A DNA stretch of 64,000 nt. It comes from Pelodictyon luteolum DSM 273 (GTDB lineage Bacteria; Bacteroidota; Chlorobiia; Chlorobiales; Chlorobiaceae). How positions within the stretch are numbered: position 1 is the first letter of the stretch; each line of letters begins with the position of its first letter. The notes under the pieces were generated by a model, which was not told the origin of the DNA, made no database searches, and worked only from the letters and a program-made list of their open reading frames with translations. Shown piece by piece: positions 36,680 through 45,667 of this stretch. Where the stretch lies: the NCBI RefSeq assembly GCF_000012485.1, contig NC_007512.1:1963501-2027500 (forward strand), in the 5' to 3' direction. Both the position numbers and the translations under genes were made by a program.

Positions 36680-37762
36680 TTGGAACAGAGTACCGACCCC
36701 AAACAAGGTCATGTGACCGGAAAGAGAAAAGCCGTTGCCCGGCTGCTCCAGGCAGTCTCCCGGTTCCGCTCACACCGGCTCAACAATCATGAAAATAAGC
36801 CGATCCGCTCCATCGCCATCCTCATGGTCGGCCGGTACGGCGACAGCATCCTTCTCACAAAACTGCTGCGCCAGCTGAAGGCAGCACTTCCGGATACCGA
36901 GCTCCATGTCATCACCTCGCGGACTGGAACGGAGGAGTTCTTCCGCTACTCACCCTATGTATCGGGGACCTTCTGCCTGAAAAGCGGGATAGGGGTCTGG
37001 GTGAAGTTCCTCCTCACCCACCGCTACGATGTTCTCTTCAACCCGAAAGACTCCCCCTCAACCAGCAACCTTCTCCTCTGCACCATCTTGAGGGCCAAGA
37101 TCAAGGTCTCGCACAGCCATCCCCTGCACGAAGGCATTTTCGATCGGCTCGTCAAGATCGACCACCTGGATCATGTAACCGAGCAGAGCGCCGGCCTCCT
37201 CGATGCGCTCGGCTTCGACCGGAAGAAGTACGCCGCCTTCTATCCCGAAATGCCATGCTACCCCGTCGGCAGGAATGTCAGGGAGTTCAGCCGTTCGATT
37301 TCCCTGAAAGGGTGCATCGGCATAAACCTCAGCGCAGGAGGCCCGTCGCGCTACTGGACCCTCGAGAAGTGGGAGGCGCTCGTCAGGGAGTTCCCCCTCC
37401 ATCAGTTCGTCGTGTTCTCAGCAGGGAACGACACTGCCGATAAAAAGCATCTTGAGGACACCCTTCCGAACATCATCCCCTCCCCGGCAACAGCGAATCT
37501 CGGAGAGGTCGCCACCATCCTGCAGCAGCTGGATCTGCTCGTAACCCCCGACACTTCGCTCGTGCACATGGCCGCATGCTTCGATACCCCGGTCATCGCA
37601 TTCTTTCCCAGCGACCTTAAAGCCATGAAAGGCTATGGCCCACTCAGCACCACAAGCACCATCGTAGCCTCTGAAACCTACCTGGTTAGAGATATCAAGG
37701 TCGGAACCGTTGCCGAAGCCATCCGCTCGATGCAGAGCTCGCTCAGGCGGATTACGGGGTAA
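36680..37762 (+). CDS. Glycosyltransferase family 9 (heptosyltransferase-like)
   Basis: A 360-residue GT-B enzyme of the ADP-heptose:LPS heptosyltransferase family. It has the N-terminal SIAILMVGRYGDSILLTKLLRQL, the middle YDVLFNPKDSPSTSNLL, and in the C-terminal half IGINLSAGGPSRYWTLEKWE and LLVTPDTSLVHMAACFDTPVIA, the nucleotide-sugar site. The sugar transferred is unknown. A TTG at 36680 opens the frame; GTG at 36716 is equally possible. It is the first of four GT9 genes in this locus and closest in layout to the one at 40502. Confidence 0.85.
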   Translation: MEQSTDPKQGHVTGKRKAVARLLQAVSRFRSHRLNNHENKPIRSIAILMVGRYGDSILLTKLLRQLKAALPDTELHVITSRTGTEEFFRYSPYVSGTFCLKSGIGVWVKFLLTHRYDVLFNPKDSPSTSNLLLCTILRAKIKVSHSHPLHEGIFDRLVKIDHLDHVTEQSAGLLDALGFDRKKYAAFYPEMPCYPVGRNVREFSRSISLKGCIGINLSAGGPSRYWTLEKWEALVREFPLHQFVVFSAGNDTADKKHLEDTLPNIIPSPATANLGEVATILQQLDLLVTPDTSLVHMAACFDTPVIAFFPSDLKAMKGYGPLSTTSTIVASETYLVRDIKVGTVAEAIRSMQSSLRRITG

Positions 37763-37790
37763 TCTTCGTATATTCGGCCATTACCGGAAC

Positions 37791-39485
37791 ATGCCCTCTT
37801 CCAGGGCGCCTCAACCGTCCATACCCATGCAAGGCACCGCTTCCACCCAGAGAACATTCCTGCTGCTCCTCGCCTTCACGGCGCTGCTCTATGTTGTCAA
37901 CTTCCACATCAATGACATCTGGACGGAAAACGAGAGTTTCTACGCGGACGCAGTCCGCGTTATGCTGCAAAAGGGAGACTTCCTCAACATCACCTACAAC
38001 GGCGAACCGCGCTTTGTCAAGCCGCCGCTCACCTACTGGCTGATGGCCGCCTCGGCGTCCGTGTTCGGGCTGAACGAGTTCGCACTCCGCCTCCCCATCG
38101 TCGTGATGGCGTTCTGGACCGTACTGCTTACCTGGTCGATGGCGAGGATGCTCTACGGTGACAAAGCAGCCCTCTATGCTCTTGCCATGCAGGCGATCGG
38201 CATACAGTTCATCGCCGGCAAACAGTACGCTTCACCCGAAATCCCGCTGGCGTTCTTCTTCACCCTCACGCTCTGGCTCTTCCTCAAAAGCGAGAAAAGC
38301 GGCAACAGATGGTACAGCACCGCCGCCGCCGCGGCACTCGGCCTCACCGTCCTCACCAAGGGGTTCCCCTACTTCATCGTCATCGGGGGCATCATCATCA
38401 CCTACATCACGGTTTATGCCCGCTTCAACGCAAAGAATATATTCCGCCGGATCTGGAGCCACCGCCCCCTGTCGGGCGCGCTCATTGCCGTGGCCATAGG
38501 CATGAGCTGGATCCTTGCCATGTACCTCTCCTACGGCAGTGAGTACCTCAAGGTACTCAGCAATGAAACCGTAGAGCGCGCGTTCAGCTATAACGGCAAC
38601 CTCCTTAAAGACCTCTTCTTCTACCCGGAAGTCATCCTCTGGAGCTTCTTCCCCTACTCGCTGGTGTTCTATTTCGCGCTCATCGGCACATTCCTGCAGC
38701 CGAGCCGGCTCAGGAACATCGCACTCCCCATGGCATGGTTCACAGTCATGCTCGTCATCTTTACCGCCTCGAAAGGCAAGATCCCGACCTACTTCATCCA
38801 GGCCCACCCTGCCATGGCGCTCCTCACGGCAGCATGGATGAGCACAAGTCCCGCGCCTTCGAACAAAGCGCTCGCACTGCTATGGAATACCGCATTCATT
38901 CTACCTGCGGTGATAGGGGTAGCGCTCAGTGTGGCCATGGTGCAGGTGTTCAGTTTCCATCCGGCGTTCTATGCCATACCGGTCATTGCGCTCATCCTCA
39001 TGCTGGCCCCCTACACCCGCTCGCTCTACTACGCCCCATTCATCGGCACCTTCAGCGCGCTTTTCATCTTCAGCACGGCACTCATGCCGCAGCTGGAAAC
39101 GCGCCGCCCGATCGACAGCCTCGGCAGGGCGGTCGTCAATGAGAACCAGATTCCGGGCAACATCCCCATCCATGTGGAAAACGGAGATCTCTACAACGTC
39201 CCGTTCTACACCGGACGAAAAGCATTCTACTACGCCTCCACCGCAGACATGCCCCTGCAGTCCACACCGCTGCTCGCACTTGTTAAAACGACCAACCTCC
39301 CCGACTCGCTCAGGCAGTACGGCATATGGAGCGGCGACATCTATACCGCACGCAGCAGCGAATCACGCCTCATGATCTTCATCCGCTACCACCTCAACGC
39401 GCAGAAAGGAGACATGAGCGGGTTCACCAACTTTACGGCCATTTACCGGAAAGCTAACAACAAAGAGCCGGCAGACACCAACTGA
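37791..39485 (+). CDS. ArnT/PMT-type membrane glycosyltransferase
   Basis: A large membrane enzyme that uses a polyprenyl-linked sugar to modify lipid A or glycans. The N-terminal part has IWTENESFYADAVRVMLQKG and FVKPPLTYWLMA, the 'D/E-E' and PP motifs of the PMT_2/ArnT group, followed by 11 or so hydrophobic segments and a soluble C-terminal domain. ATG 37791 (565 aa) starts just after the preceding GT9 gene, while an in-frame ATG at 37710 would overlap it by 53 nt. Glycan context supports an envelope-modifying role. Confidence 0.85.
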   Translation: MPSSRAPQPSIPMQGTASTQRTFLLLLAFTALLYVVNFHINDIWTENESFYADAVRVMLQKGDFLNITYNGEPRFVKPPLTYWLMAASASVFGLNEFALRLPIVVMAFWTVLLTWSMARMLYGDKAALYALAMQAIGIQFIAGKQYASPEIPLAFFFTLTLWLFLKSEKSGNRWYSTAAAAALGLTVLTKGFPYFIVIGGIIITYITVYARFNAKNIFRRIWSHRPLSGALIAVAIGMSWILAMYLSYGSEYLKVLSNETVERAFSYNGNLLKDLFFYPEVILWSFFPYSLVFYFALIGTFLQPSRLRNIALPMAWFTVMLVIFTASKGKIPTYFIQAHPAMALLTAAWMSTSPAPSNKALALLWNTAFILPAVIGVALSVAMVQVFSFHPAFYAIPVIALILMLAPYTRSLYYAPFIGTFSALFIFSTALMPQLETRRPIDSLGRAVVNENQIPGNIPIHVENGDLYNVPFYTGRKAFYYASTADMPLQSTPLLALVKTTNLPDSLRQYGIWSGDIYTARSSESRLMIFIRYHLNAQKGDMSGFTNFTAIYRKANNKEPADTN

Positions 39486-39498
39486 TCAAAAAGAAAAA

Positions 39499-39541
39499 CC
39501 CTCCCGGGAACGGGTACAAATGCACCACGTCCCTGGGAGGG
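39499..39541 (-). terminator. Terminator between the convergent ArnT-like and FkbM genes
   Basis: A 14-bp near-perfect stem (39499-39512 with 39528-39541, one or two mismatches) lies between two convergent genes. On the minus strand it is followed by a T-rich run (complement of AAAAAGAAAAA, about 39488-39498), so it terminates the FkbM gene well; as a plus-strand terminator it lacks a T run. Confidence 0.75.
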
Positions 39542-39573
39542 TCGCGCCGGACCAGTGCCAAAGGCTCACAAAG

Positions 39574-40425
39574 TCAGCCAGCGAGAACCGTCAGAACCTT
39601 CCCGATCGCATCAACCTGTTCGGTGGGCACGAAGACATGATCCTTCATGACTGAATCGGTATAATCACCCACATCGCTTACCGGCGCAATGCCGCGATAG
39701 GTATCAGCCTCAGTTTTCATGATCCGGTAGAACGAGTAACCGAATCCGCTTATCATTCCGACCATCTCTTTGCTCCGGCGTGCCTTCAGCTCGTTCTCCT
39801 GCCGATTCGGCAGCACTTCCATGATGATGACAGGCCGGTCCCGCTCGATGAGTCCCTGCAGGCTACGCACTACCTCCAGTTCAGCCCCCTCGACATCGAT
39901 TTTAAGCACTGACACCCTGCCATCAAGCACAACGCCTTCAATGCTTTCGTGACGGAAAACCGGAACGAACTTCACCGTCTTTTGGCCTTCCGAACGAAGT
40001 TCGGCAACAATAGTCGATTCCGGATCAGTCCCGTCGCTACCATAGAGCGGCACCACGCCGTCACTATCCGAAAGGCCTGCGGGAACAACCTTGATGTTCT
40101 TCCACCGGTTGGATGAAACCAGTGCATCAAGGTAAGCGACGCAGGACGGGTTCGGCTCGAACCCCACATACTTCATGTCCGGGGCAAGCGTTTTCACCTT
40201 GATGAGGGTCTGACCGAGGTTAATCCCGACATCGTAAAAGATACCACCATCTGCATATCGGAATATCTCCGTCAATACACCCGACATCCACTTCTCTCCG
40301 CTCACGCCTACCTTTACCCCACCCAGCACGGGAACCGATACCGCTTTGCCGTTCACGGTCCTTGGAATGGAGAGATTGAGCGTCGACATCAGTCCGGCGG
40401 CTATGGTACTGAGGAAATCTGACAT
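39574..40425 (-). CDS. FkbM-family methyltransferase
   Basis: A 283-residue SAM-dependent O-methyltransferase. The SAM-binding region is YDVGINLGQTLIKVK (motif I, about 60-75), then KYVGFEPNPSCVAYLDALV, and the downstream VSVLKIDVEGAELEVVRSLQG, the 'DVEGxE' motif typical of FkbM. The C-terminal half has IIMEVLPNRQE. FkbM enzymes often methylate sugar hydroxyls in surface glycans. It is divergent from the GT9 gene at 40502 with a 76-bp shared promoter region. Confidence 0.88.
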   Translation of the reverse strand: MSDFLSTIAAGLMSTLNLSIPRTVNGKAVSVPVLGGVKVGVSGEKWMSGVLTEIFRYADGGIFYDVGINLGQTLIKVKTLAPDMKYVGFEPNPSCVAYLDALVSSNRWKNIKVVPAGLSDSDGVVPLYGSDGTDPESTIVAELRSEGQKTVKFVPVFRHESIEGVVLDGRVSVLKIDVEGAELEVVRSLQGLIERDRPVIIMEVLPNRQENELKARRSKEMVGMISGFGYSFYRIMKTEADTYRGIAPVSDVGDYTDSVMKDHVFVPTEQVDAIGKVLTVLAG

Positions 40426-40501
40426 ACTTGATACAAGAGATAAGTTTGGGACACAATGTCAGTGAATATACCACTCCATTCTTTCACCAAACGAAAATAC
40501 C

Positions 40502-41527
40502 GTGAAAAGCGCTACATTATCACAAAACTTGATCGAGATGCAAAAACACACAGCCCCCATCGCATCAACACCGAAAAGCATCGTCGTCCTCGCCAGGGAG
40601 TGCTACGGTGACGCCATCATGCAGACCCCGCTCATCGCAACCCTCCGGCAAACCTATCCGGCATCGGCCATTTATGTCGTTGCCTTTACCCGCATCATCT
40701 GCGACTTCTTCAGCTCCGACAGCAACGTCACCGCCACCTATCACGCCAAACGAGACCTGCATCGATACTTTTTCAAGTTCCTCCTGAAAAAATACGACGT
40801 ACTCTTCAACCCGAAGGACCACCCATCAACCACATTCAACCTCAACGCACGCCTTATCCGCGCCCGCTTCAAGGTAGGCCTCCGGAACAACGGCAACGAA
40901 GAATTGTACGACTACCTGCTCGACATACCCAAAAGCACCCATGAATCGATAAGGAACCTGTCCCTTATGCAGGCGCTCGGGCACCATGAGATCACCCCCT
41001 GCAGGCCGTATATACCTACCATGCCTGTATCGGACGAGATCAACACCTTCCTTGCTGAACTCCCGGACCGGCAATACGTCGGCATCAACATCAGCACCGG
41101 TACCCCGGGAGGCCACCGCACCATTGAACAGTGGTCCGACCTCATCAAGAGTTTCCCCGGCGAACGCTTCGTTATCTTCTCAGCACCGGGCGACCTAAAC
41201 GAAAAACGGCTGATCGAACAGCCGCATAAGAATGTTGTCCCCTCTCCCGCAACGAAAAACCTCTATGAAGTTTCGGCAGTTGTACGGAAGCTCCGGTTCC
41301 TCGTAACCCCCGATACCTCACTCGTCCATATCGCAGCCTGCTCAGACACCCCGCTCGTGGCCATGTACCGCCATAATCCGGGCGACAGCCAGGCCTACGC
41401 GCCACTCAGCACCCTGCAGGAGGTCATCGTCTCCCCGACCCCTGAAGTCGTCGATATTGACACCGCATCCGTAACGGCAGGAGTCACACGTATGCATCAG
41501 AACACAGCAGAGAACAGCAAACAGTAA
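40502..41527 (+). CDS. Glycosyltransferase family 9 (heptosyltransferase-like)
   Basis: A 341-residue GT-B enzyme closely similar to the one at 36680: SIVVLARECYGDAIMQTPLI, YDVLFNPKDHPSTTFNL, YVGINISTGTPGGHRTIEQW, LRFLVTPDTSLVHIAACSDT. The shared 'YDVLFNPKD-PST' and 'VVPSPATKNLYEV' blocks indicate the two are paralogues. The frame starts at GTG 40502; ATG at 40538 is a good alternative. It is followed 2 nt later by a second FkbM gene, and they are likely coupled. Confidence 0.86.
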   Translation: MKSATLSQNLIEMQKHTAPIASTPKSIVVLARECYGDAIMQTPLIATLRQTYPASAIYVVAFTRIICDFFSSDSNVTATYHAKRDLHRYFFKFLLKKYDVLFNPKDHPSTTFNLNARLIRARFKVGLRNNGNEELYDYLLDIPKSTHESIRNLSLMQALGHHEITPCRPYIPTMPVSDEINTFLAELPDRQYVGINISTGTPGGHRTIEQWSDLIKSFPGERFVIFSAPGDLNEKRLIEQPHKNVVPSPATKNLYEVSAVVRKLRFLVTPDTSLVHIAACSDTPLVAMYRHNPGDSQAYAPLSTLQEVIVSPTPEVVDIDTASVTAGVTRMHQNTAENSKQ

Positions 41528-41529
41528 TC

Positions 41530-42294
41530 ATGGCACGTCAGCCCCAGGAAAACCGAACAAAAGAAATGGATATGGGCTCCGTTGATTTTCAGAACAGATA
41601 TGTGCGAAACTTTAAAGTTTCCCATGCATACGAACAAGAACTTGAACGGAGCTTTTTCAACAATAAGCCACAAGGGTTTTTTGTTGATGTAGGCGCAAAT
41701 GAGCCGGTCATTCAGTCCCAGACCTATCATTTCGAACAGCTGGGTTGGAGGGGACTGCTATTGGAACCGATCCCGCACTATGTACAGTTGCTGAAGGAGC
41801 AGCGGACCGGAAAGGTCATCCAGTACGCATGCTCATCACCACAAAACCATGGCAATACCCTTAAGCTCATTGTTGCCGGCGGGCATTCAACCCTGAATAC
41901 CAACCCTATAGCTCTCGGCACCACCAGCAATGAAACCATCGACGTTACCTGCAGGACTCTGGATTCGATTCTCGAGGAAAACGGGGTAGAGCCTGGTTTT
42001 GACTTCATCTCAATCGATATAGAAGGCCATGAGATGGAGATGTTCAAGGGTTTTACACTCACGAAATGGAAACCAAAACTGGTACTGCTGGAAGACCATG
42101 TTACCAACCACCGAAAACACAACCATATGGTTTCGAACGGTTATCAGGTCATCATGAGGACCGGCTTGAACAGCTGGTATGTCCCGAAATCTGACGGGTA
42201 CAGGTTATCCGTGGCAGCAAGGATTGAATTCATTCGCAAATACTGGCTGGGACTCGGCTTCAGGAAGGTAAAATATTTCAGGATGCCCTTATAG
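41530..42294 (+). CDS. FkbM-family methyltransferase
   Basis: A 254-residue methyltransferase. The SAM motif is GFFVDVGANEPVIQSQT (DVGANE), then WRGLLLEPIPHYVQLLKE, and the FkbM motif is FDFISIDIEGHEMEMFKGF with KLVLLEDHVTNHRK. The codon choice is lower in GC than neighbouring core genes, with several AT-rich codons in the opening third, which may reflect acquisition. It follows the GT9 gene by 2 nt and is convergent with waaF-like at 42308. Confidence 0.87.
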   Translation: MARQPQENRTKEMDMGSVDFQNRYVRNFKVSHAYEQELERSFFNNKPQGFFVDVGANEPVIQSQTYHFEQLGWRGLLLEPIPHYVQLLKEQRTGKVIQYACSSPQNHGNTLKLIVAGGHSTLNTNPIALGTTSNETIDVTCRTLDSILEENGVEPGFDFISIDIEGHEMEMFKGFTLTKWKPKLVLLEDHVTNHRKHNHMVSNGYQVIMRTGLNSWYVPKSDGYRLSVAARIEFIRKYWLGLGFRKVKYFRMPL

Positions 42295-42307
42295 GGCGGT
42301 AGGATTC

Positions 42308-43252
42308 CTAACCGCACAACTCCTGAACAACTGATGCCACAGCGTCCGACATAAGGTTCTCCTGGCACCGGTAGTGGCCGTACCGGCAGGTCCGCTGGAA
42401 ACAAGGCGCACATGGTTCGGTCGACTGCATGATGACGCTCCTGCTGCCGAGCGGACGGGTCCAGCCTGGGCTTGTCGAACCGAACAGGCCAATGAGCGGC
42501 GTACCGACGTACCCTGCGAGGTGCATCAACCCCGAATCGTTCGACACCACCGCTTTTCCTGCAGCCATGATTCCTGCCGCCTCCACAAGAGAGGTCTTCC
42601 CGGTCAGGTCTTCCACCCGGCCAGGCGCTGCTGCGGCAATCTTACGGGCCTCATCACTGTCGGCAGCAGTACCCAGAACCACGACCCTTTCACCTGCCTG
42701 CAATCGGGCCAGCTCGGCAAAATGGGGCCAGCGTTTCGCTGGGCCGTATGCGGCACCGGGACAGTAAACGACCACACCGCGATAACGTTCATCGGCTGGC
42801 ACCGCTTTCCCGCCCCATGCTTCGGGTTCGCGGTACGGTACCTGCAGGATCTCGGCATACTCCTTCGTGATGTGCTGCGACTTGTCTCGGAGCCTGCCCG
42901 GAAGCCGCTCGGTCAAAAGCAACCCGCGCATCTCACGCGAAAGCCCCCGTCGAACCGGAATGCCAGCCTGGAAAGCGAACCACGCCGATGAGAAGGAATA
43001 GGGTAATAGGTAAATAGCGGAAAACCCCGCAGACTGCACGGACTCAAGCGTCCGGCTGCGCTCTGCACTGTCTGCCCGATCAAATGCAATCTGCGGCAAC
43101 TCGGAAAGGAGCGCTACCAGCCCGCCCATCTTCTTCGGGACGAGCAAGGTTGTTTCCGCCCGGCGCCGAGCCGGTAGGCGTTCGACAACGGAAAGGGCAA
43201 GCAGGAGATCCCCGATCCAGTTCGGCAGGAGGATGGCGGAACGGCTCTTCAT
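42308..43252 (-). CDS. Glycosyltransferase family 9, WaaF-like heptosyltransferase
   Basis: A 314-residue GT9 enzyme nearest to heptosyltransferase II: AILLPNWIGDLLLALSVVERL at the N-terminus, VVYCPGAAYGPAKRWPHFAELARL (typical WaaF 'CPGAEYGPAKRWP' motif) and AVVSNDSGLMHLAGYVGTPLIGLFGSTSPGWTRPLG. A Cys-rich end (PCAPCFQRTCRYGHYRC) also fits WaaF. It is the last gene of the minus-strand cluster and overlaps the preceding gene by 4 nt (ATGA). Confidence 0.9.
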   Translation of the reverse strand: MKSRSAILLPNWIGDLLLALSVVERLPARRRAETTLLVPKKMGGLVALLSELPQIAFDRADSAERSRTLESVQSAGFSAIYLLPYSFSSAWFAFQAGIPVRRGLSREMRGLLLTERLPGRLRDKSQHITKEYAEILQVPYREPEAWGGKAVPADERYRGVVVYCPGAAYGPAKRWPHFAELARLQAGERVVVLGTAADSDEARKIAAAAPGRVEDLTGKTSLVEAAGIMAAGKAVVSNDSGLMHLAGYVGTPLIGLFGSTSPGWTRPLGSRSVIMQSTEPCAPCFQRTCRYGHYRCQENLMSDAVASVVQELCG

Positions 43253-44112
43253 TTCACTGCAATAAAGTGTTTCTTGCTCAGCTCGAGCCCCAGCGCCCTC
43301 TCCAGCTTGAGCATGAGCCGATGCTTCTTCTCCCGTTTCGTCAGCACGTGGTCGGGGTTAGCTTGGAACAGTCCCTGTTCCTTCGCCAACCACTCCCTGA
43401 TCACCTCCGGATGAGCGCCAGTGAACGGCCTGATAATCTGCTGGTCGATTTCGCCGTAGTCGATGCGCTTATGGCTGTTGCTCCAGTACTTCTGCACATT
43501 CTCCGACTTCCGGTTCATCTCCTCCTCGCTCCGCACCCAGCCGTAGTGGTAGATGTGCGCCCCGGTATGGGCGGCCCGCGGGTAGCGGGTCACCCTCCCC
43601 CGATCTGCCAGCACATGCCAGAAAAGCCCGTCAGGCGCACAGCTCTTCACAGAGTTTTTGATGATGCGCGCCTCGCGCCGGTACCAACCGGGAGAATCGA
43701 GCACGCTCTGGGCGTTGCCGTAGAAATGGTGGTAATCAAACGTCAGTGCCTCCACCCTGTCGTCATTGAGATGGCGGCGGCAGGCGTCAACTATCTTCTG
43801 CAGCTCATCCTCATGCACGACTTCATCGCCCTCAAGGTAAAAGGCCCAATCGCCAGAAGTGTTGAACTGCGCAATCATCTTCTGCTGGCCGTAGACGTAG
43901 CCGCCCGACTGCATTTTATCGTTCCACCTTGACTCGATGATGCGGATTTTCGGGTCCCCTATCGAATGCACCCTCTCGAGCGTGTCGTCGTCCCCATAAC
44001 CCACGTTCACGACAAACTCGTCGACAATTGAGAGGACCGAGCGTATCGACTCCACGAAGGGAAATCCATAGATGGTTCCGTTCCTTATGAAGGTGAAGGC
44101 GCTGATTTTCAT
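43249..44112 (-). CDS. Family 2-like glycosyltransferase
   Basis: A 287-residue GT-A type protein starting MKISAFTFIRNGTIYGFPFV (ATG 44112). It has SIVDEFVVNVGYGDDDTLER, WAFYLEGDEVVHEDEL (the 'D/E-x-D/E' acceptor segment reading EGDE), and later GAHIYHYGWVRSEEEMNRKS. Enzymes of this layout are found in LPS and capsule loci; donor and acceptor are unknown. It overlaps waaF-like by 4 nt and is 2 nt after the next gene upstream, so it is inside the operon. Confidence 0.78.
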   Translation of the reverse strand: MKISAFTFIRNGTIYGFPFVESIRSVLSIVDEFVVNVGYGDDDTLERVHSIGDPKIRIIESRWNDKMQSGGYVYGQQKMIAQFNTSGDWAFYLEGDEVVHEDELQKIVDACRRHLNDDRVEALTFDYHHFYGNAQSVLDSPGWYRREARIIKNSVKSCAPDGLFWHVLADRGRVTRYPRAAHTGAHIYHYGWVRSEEEMNRKSENVQKYWSNSHKRIDYGEIDQQIIRPFTGAHPEVIREWLAKEQGLFQANPDHVLTKREKKHRLMLKLERALGLELSKKHFIAVK

Positions 44113-44114
44113 AC

Positions 44115-44921
44115 TCACTGCTTCTCCAGATACTTGTCGATGCCGTTCGGGCACCACGTCTTTTTCACCATCATTGCCTCTTGAAGGATCCTGTCGTTCT
44201 CTGCAAGGGCGCCCCCTGTAGCTTCCTTGTTGTTTTCCCTGTGCCAGAGGTGCGCCGCGATGGCGCTGAAGCGCACGTTGCGCCGGAGCACGCCGCTGTT
44301 GATCATCCGCACGGCAAACTCGCTGTCCTCTCGCCCCCACCCCGTAAAATCCTCATTGAAACCGTTGACGCGGATGCAATCCGCCCTGAAAAATGACATA
44401 TTGCAGCTCCGTATACCGCGGAGAGCCTCTGTCGGCCTTGCAAGCATACCTGCAAGCCAGGGGAGACGGACGGCGCTTTTGCGGTTGCCGACCCCCCTGC
44501 CGAAAGGAGATATATCGATATTCTTCGACACCAGACGCGCCTCAGTTGTCTGCCGTGAAAGCATCACCCGTGAACCCTGGACAAAGGTATTCTCGCGAGA
44601 AAGCTGTTTGTGATCCCGTATGAAATCGGAATGAAGCACCATGTCACCATCAATAATCACCACATACTCACCACAAGCCGCAGCGATTGCCCGGTTCCTT
44701 GATGCCGCCGCCCGAAAGCCGAGATCCTCCTGCCATACATGCACCACAGGAATGGAGGAGGACTGCCGGTACTCTTCGACCAGTCTGGCGGTATCGGACC
44801 GGCTCCCGTCATCGGCCACGATTACCTCGTCGGGCACTTCCGACTGCCGGAGCGCGCTCCTAAGTGAGAGCTCGAGCGCTTCCGGCCAGTTGTATGTTGT
44901 GATGACAAGACTGCACTTCAT
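44115..44921 (-). CDS. Family 2 glycosyltransferase with galactosyltransferase-type C-terminus
   Basis: A 268-residue enzyme. The GT2 part starts KCSLVITTYNWPEALELSL and has VIVADDGSRSDTARLV and YVVIIDGDMVLHSDF (the DxD site). The C-terminal part contains NMSFFRADCIRVNGFNEDF and GWGREDSEFAVRM, the signature of the glyco_transf_7C domain of chondroitin-polymerase-like and related enzymes. ATG 44921 is chosen over an in-frame upstream start that runs into the next gene. It overlaps that gene by 4 nt. Confidence 0.87.
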   Translation of the reverse strand: MKCSLVITTYNWPEALELSLRSALRQSEVPDEVIVADDGSRSDTARLVEEYRQSSSIPVVHVWQEDLGFRAAASRNRAIAAACGEYVVIIDGDMVLHSDFIRDHKQLSRENTFVQGSRVMLSRQTTEARLVSKNIDISPFGRGVGNRKSAVRLPWLAGMLARPTEALRGIRSCNMSFFRADCIRVNGFNEDFTGWGREDSEFAVRMINSGVLRRNVRFSAIAAHLWHRENNKEATGGALAENDRILQEAMMVKKTWCPNGIDKYLEKQ

Positions 44922-45667
44922 CGGCGGTTCGCTTCGTAGAGCTTGATGTACTTGTAAAAGACTCCGTTGGCGTTCGAGACAGAGATCAGGAGCCCCTCGT
45001 ATCCGTATAGCCACCCCCTCTTAAGGATGTAGTACTTGAAAAACGAGAACGCAGCAAAGAGGAACGCCTGTAAAGCCGATGCGCTCTTCTTTCCCTTCCG
45101 CTCATCGGCCCAGAGGGTCGAGTAGTGCTGCAGCTTGGCAATCAGCTGCGAAGCGTTGTCGTATGCGTAATGCTTAAGGCGGCCACGCAGCCGGACAATC
45201 CGTGTCCCCTCGTTGATTTCGAGACCCTCATGAATCATCCTGTCGTTGAATCGAACGCGCTTCCGGTTGAAAAGGCGCTCCACCAGGTCGTTGTCCCAGC
45301 CGCAACCATTGATGAGGCGCCCGTGGTAATGGTTGTTGCGCCCGACCGCGTAGACACAATGCTCGTCGAGCTGCATCGACTGAATTTCTTCTGCAAGAAA
45401 GGAGCTCACGACCTCGTCGCTGTCGACGGAAAGGATCCAGTCGTTCGACGCCTTGTCGACTGCAAGGTTCTTCATCGGCCCGAAGCCGAGGAAAGGGTGC
45501 TCATGCACCACCACGTTCGGGAATCTGCGGGCAATCTCGAGCGTACGATCACCGGAGCCGCTGTCGAGCACGACCACCTCATCGAAGCCCCGCAAGGCTT
45601 CAAGACACTCCCTGAGGGTTGCTTCCGAATCCTTCGTAAGGATGGTTACCGTGATTTTTTCAGCCAA
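44918..45667 (-). CDS. Family 2 glycosyltransferase, WaaE/KdtX-like
   Basis: A 249-residue GT2 enzyme similar to LPS-core beta-1,4-glucosyltransferases. It has KITVTILTKDSEATLRECL, EVVVLDSGSGDRTLEIARRF, and the acceptor region WILSVDSDEVVSSFLAEEI. The characteristic C-terminal part includes RVRFNDRMIHEGL and LKHYAYDNASQLIAKLQHYS. The frame opens at TTG 45667 with AGGAAG upstream; there is no nearby ATG. It overlaps the upstream GT9 gene by 22 nt. Confidence 0.87.
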   Translation of the reverse strand: MAEKITVTILTKDSEATLRECLEALRGFDEVVVLDSGSGDRTLEIARRFPNVVVHEHPFLGFGPMKNLAVDKASNDWILSVDSDEVVSSFLAEEIQSMQLDEHCVYAVGRNNHYHGRLINGCGWDNDLVERLFNRKRVRFNDRMIHEGLEINEGTRIVRLRGRLKHYAYDNASQLIAKLQHYSTLWADERKGKKSASALQAFLFAAFSFFKYYILKRGWLYGYEGLLISVSNANGVFYKYIKLYEANRR

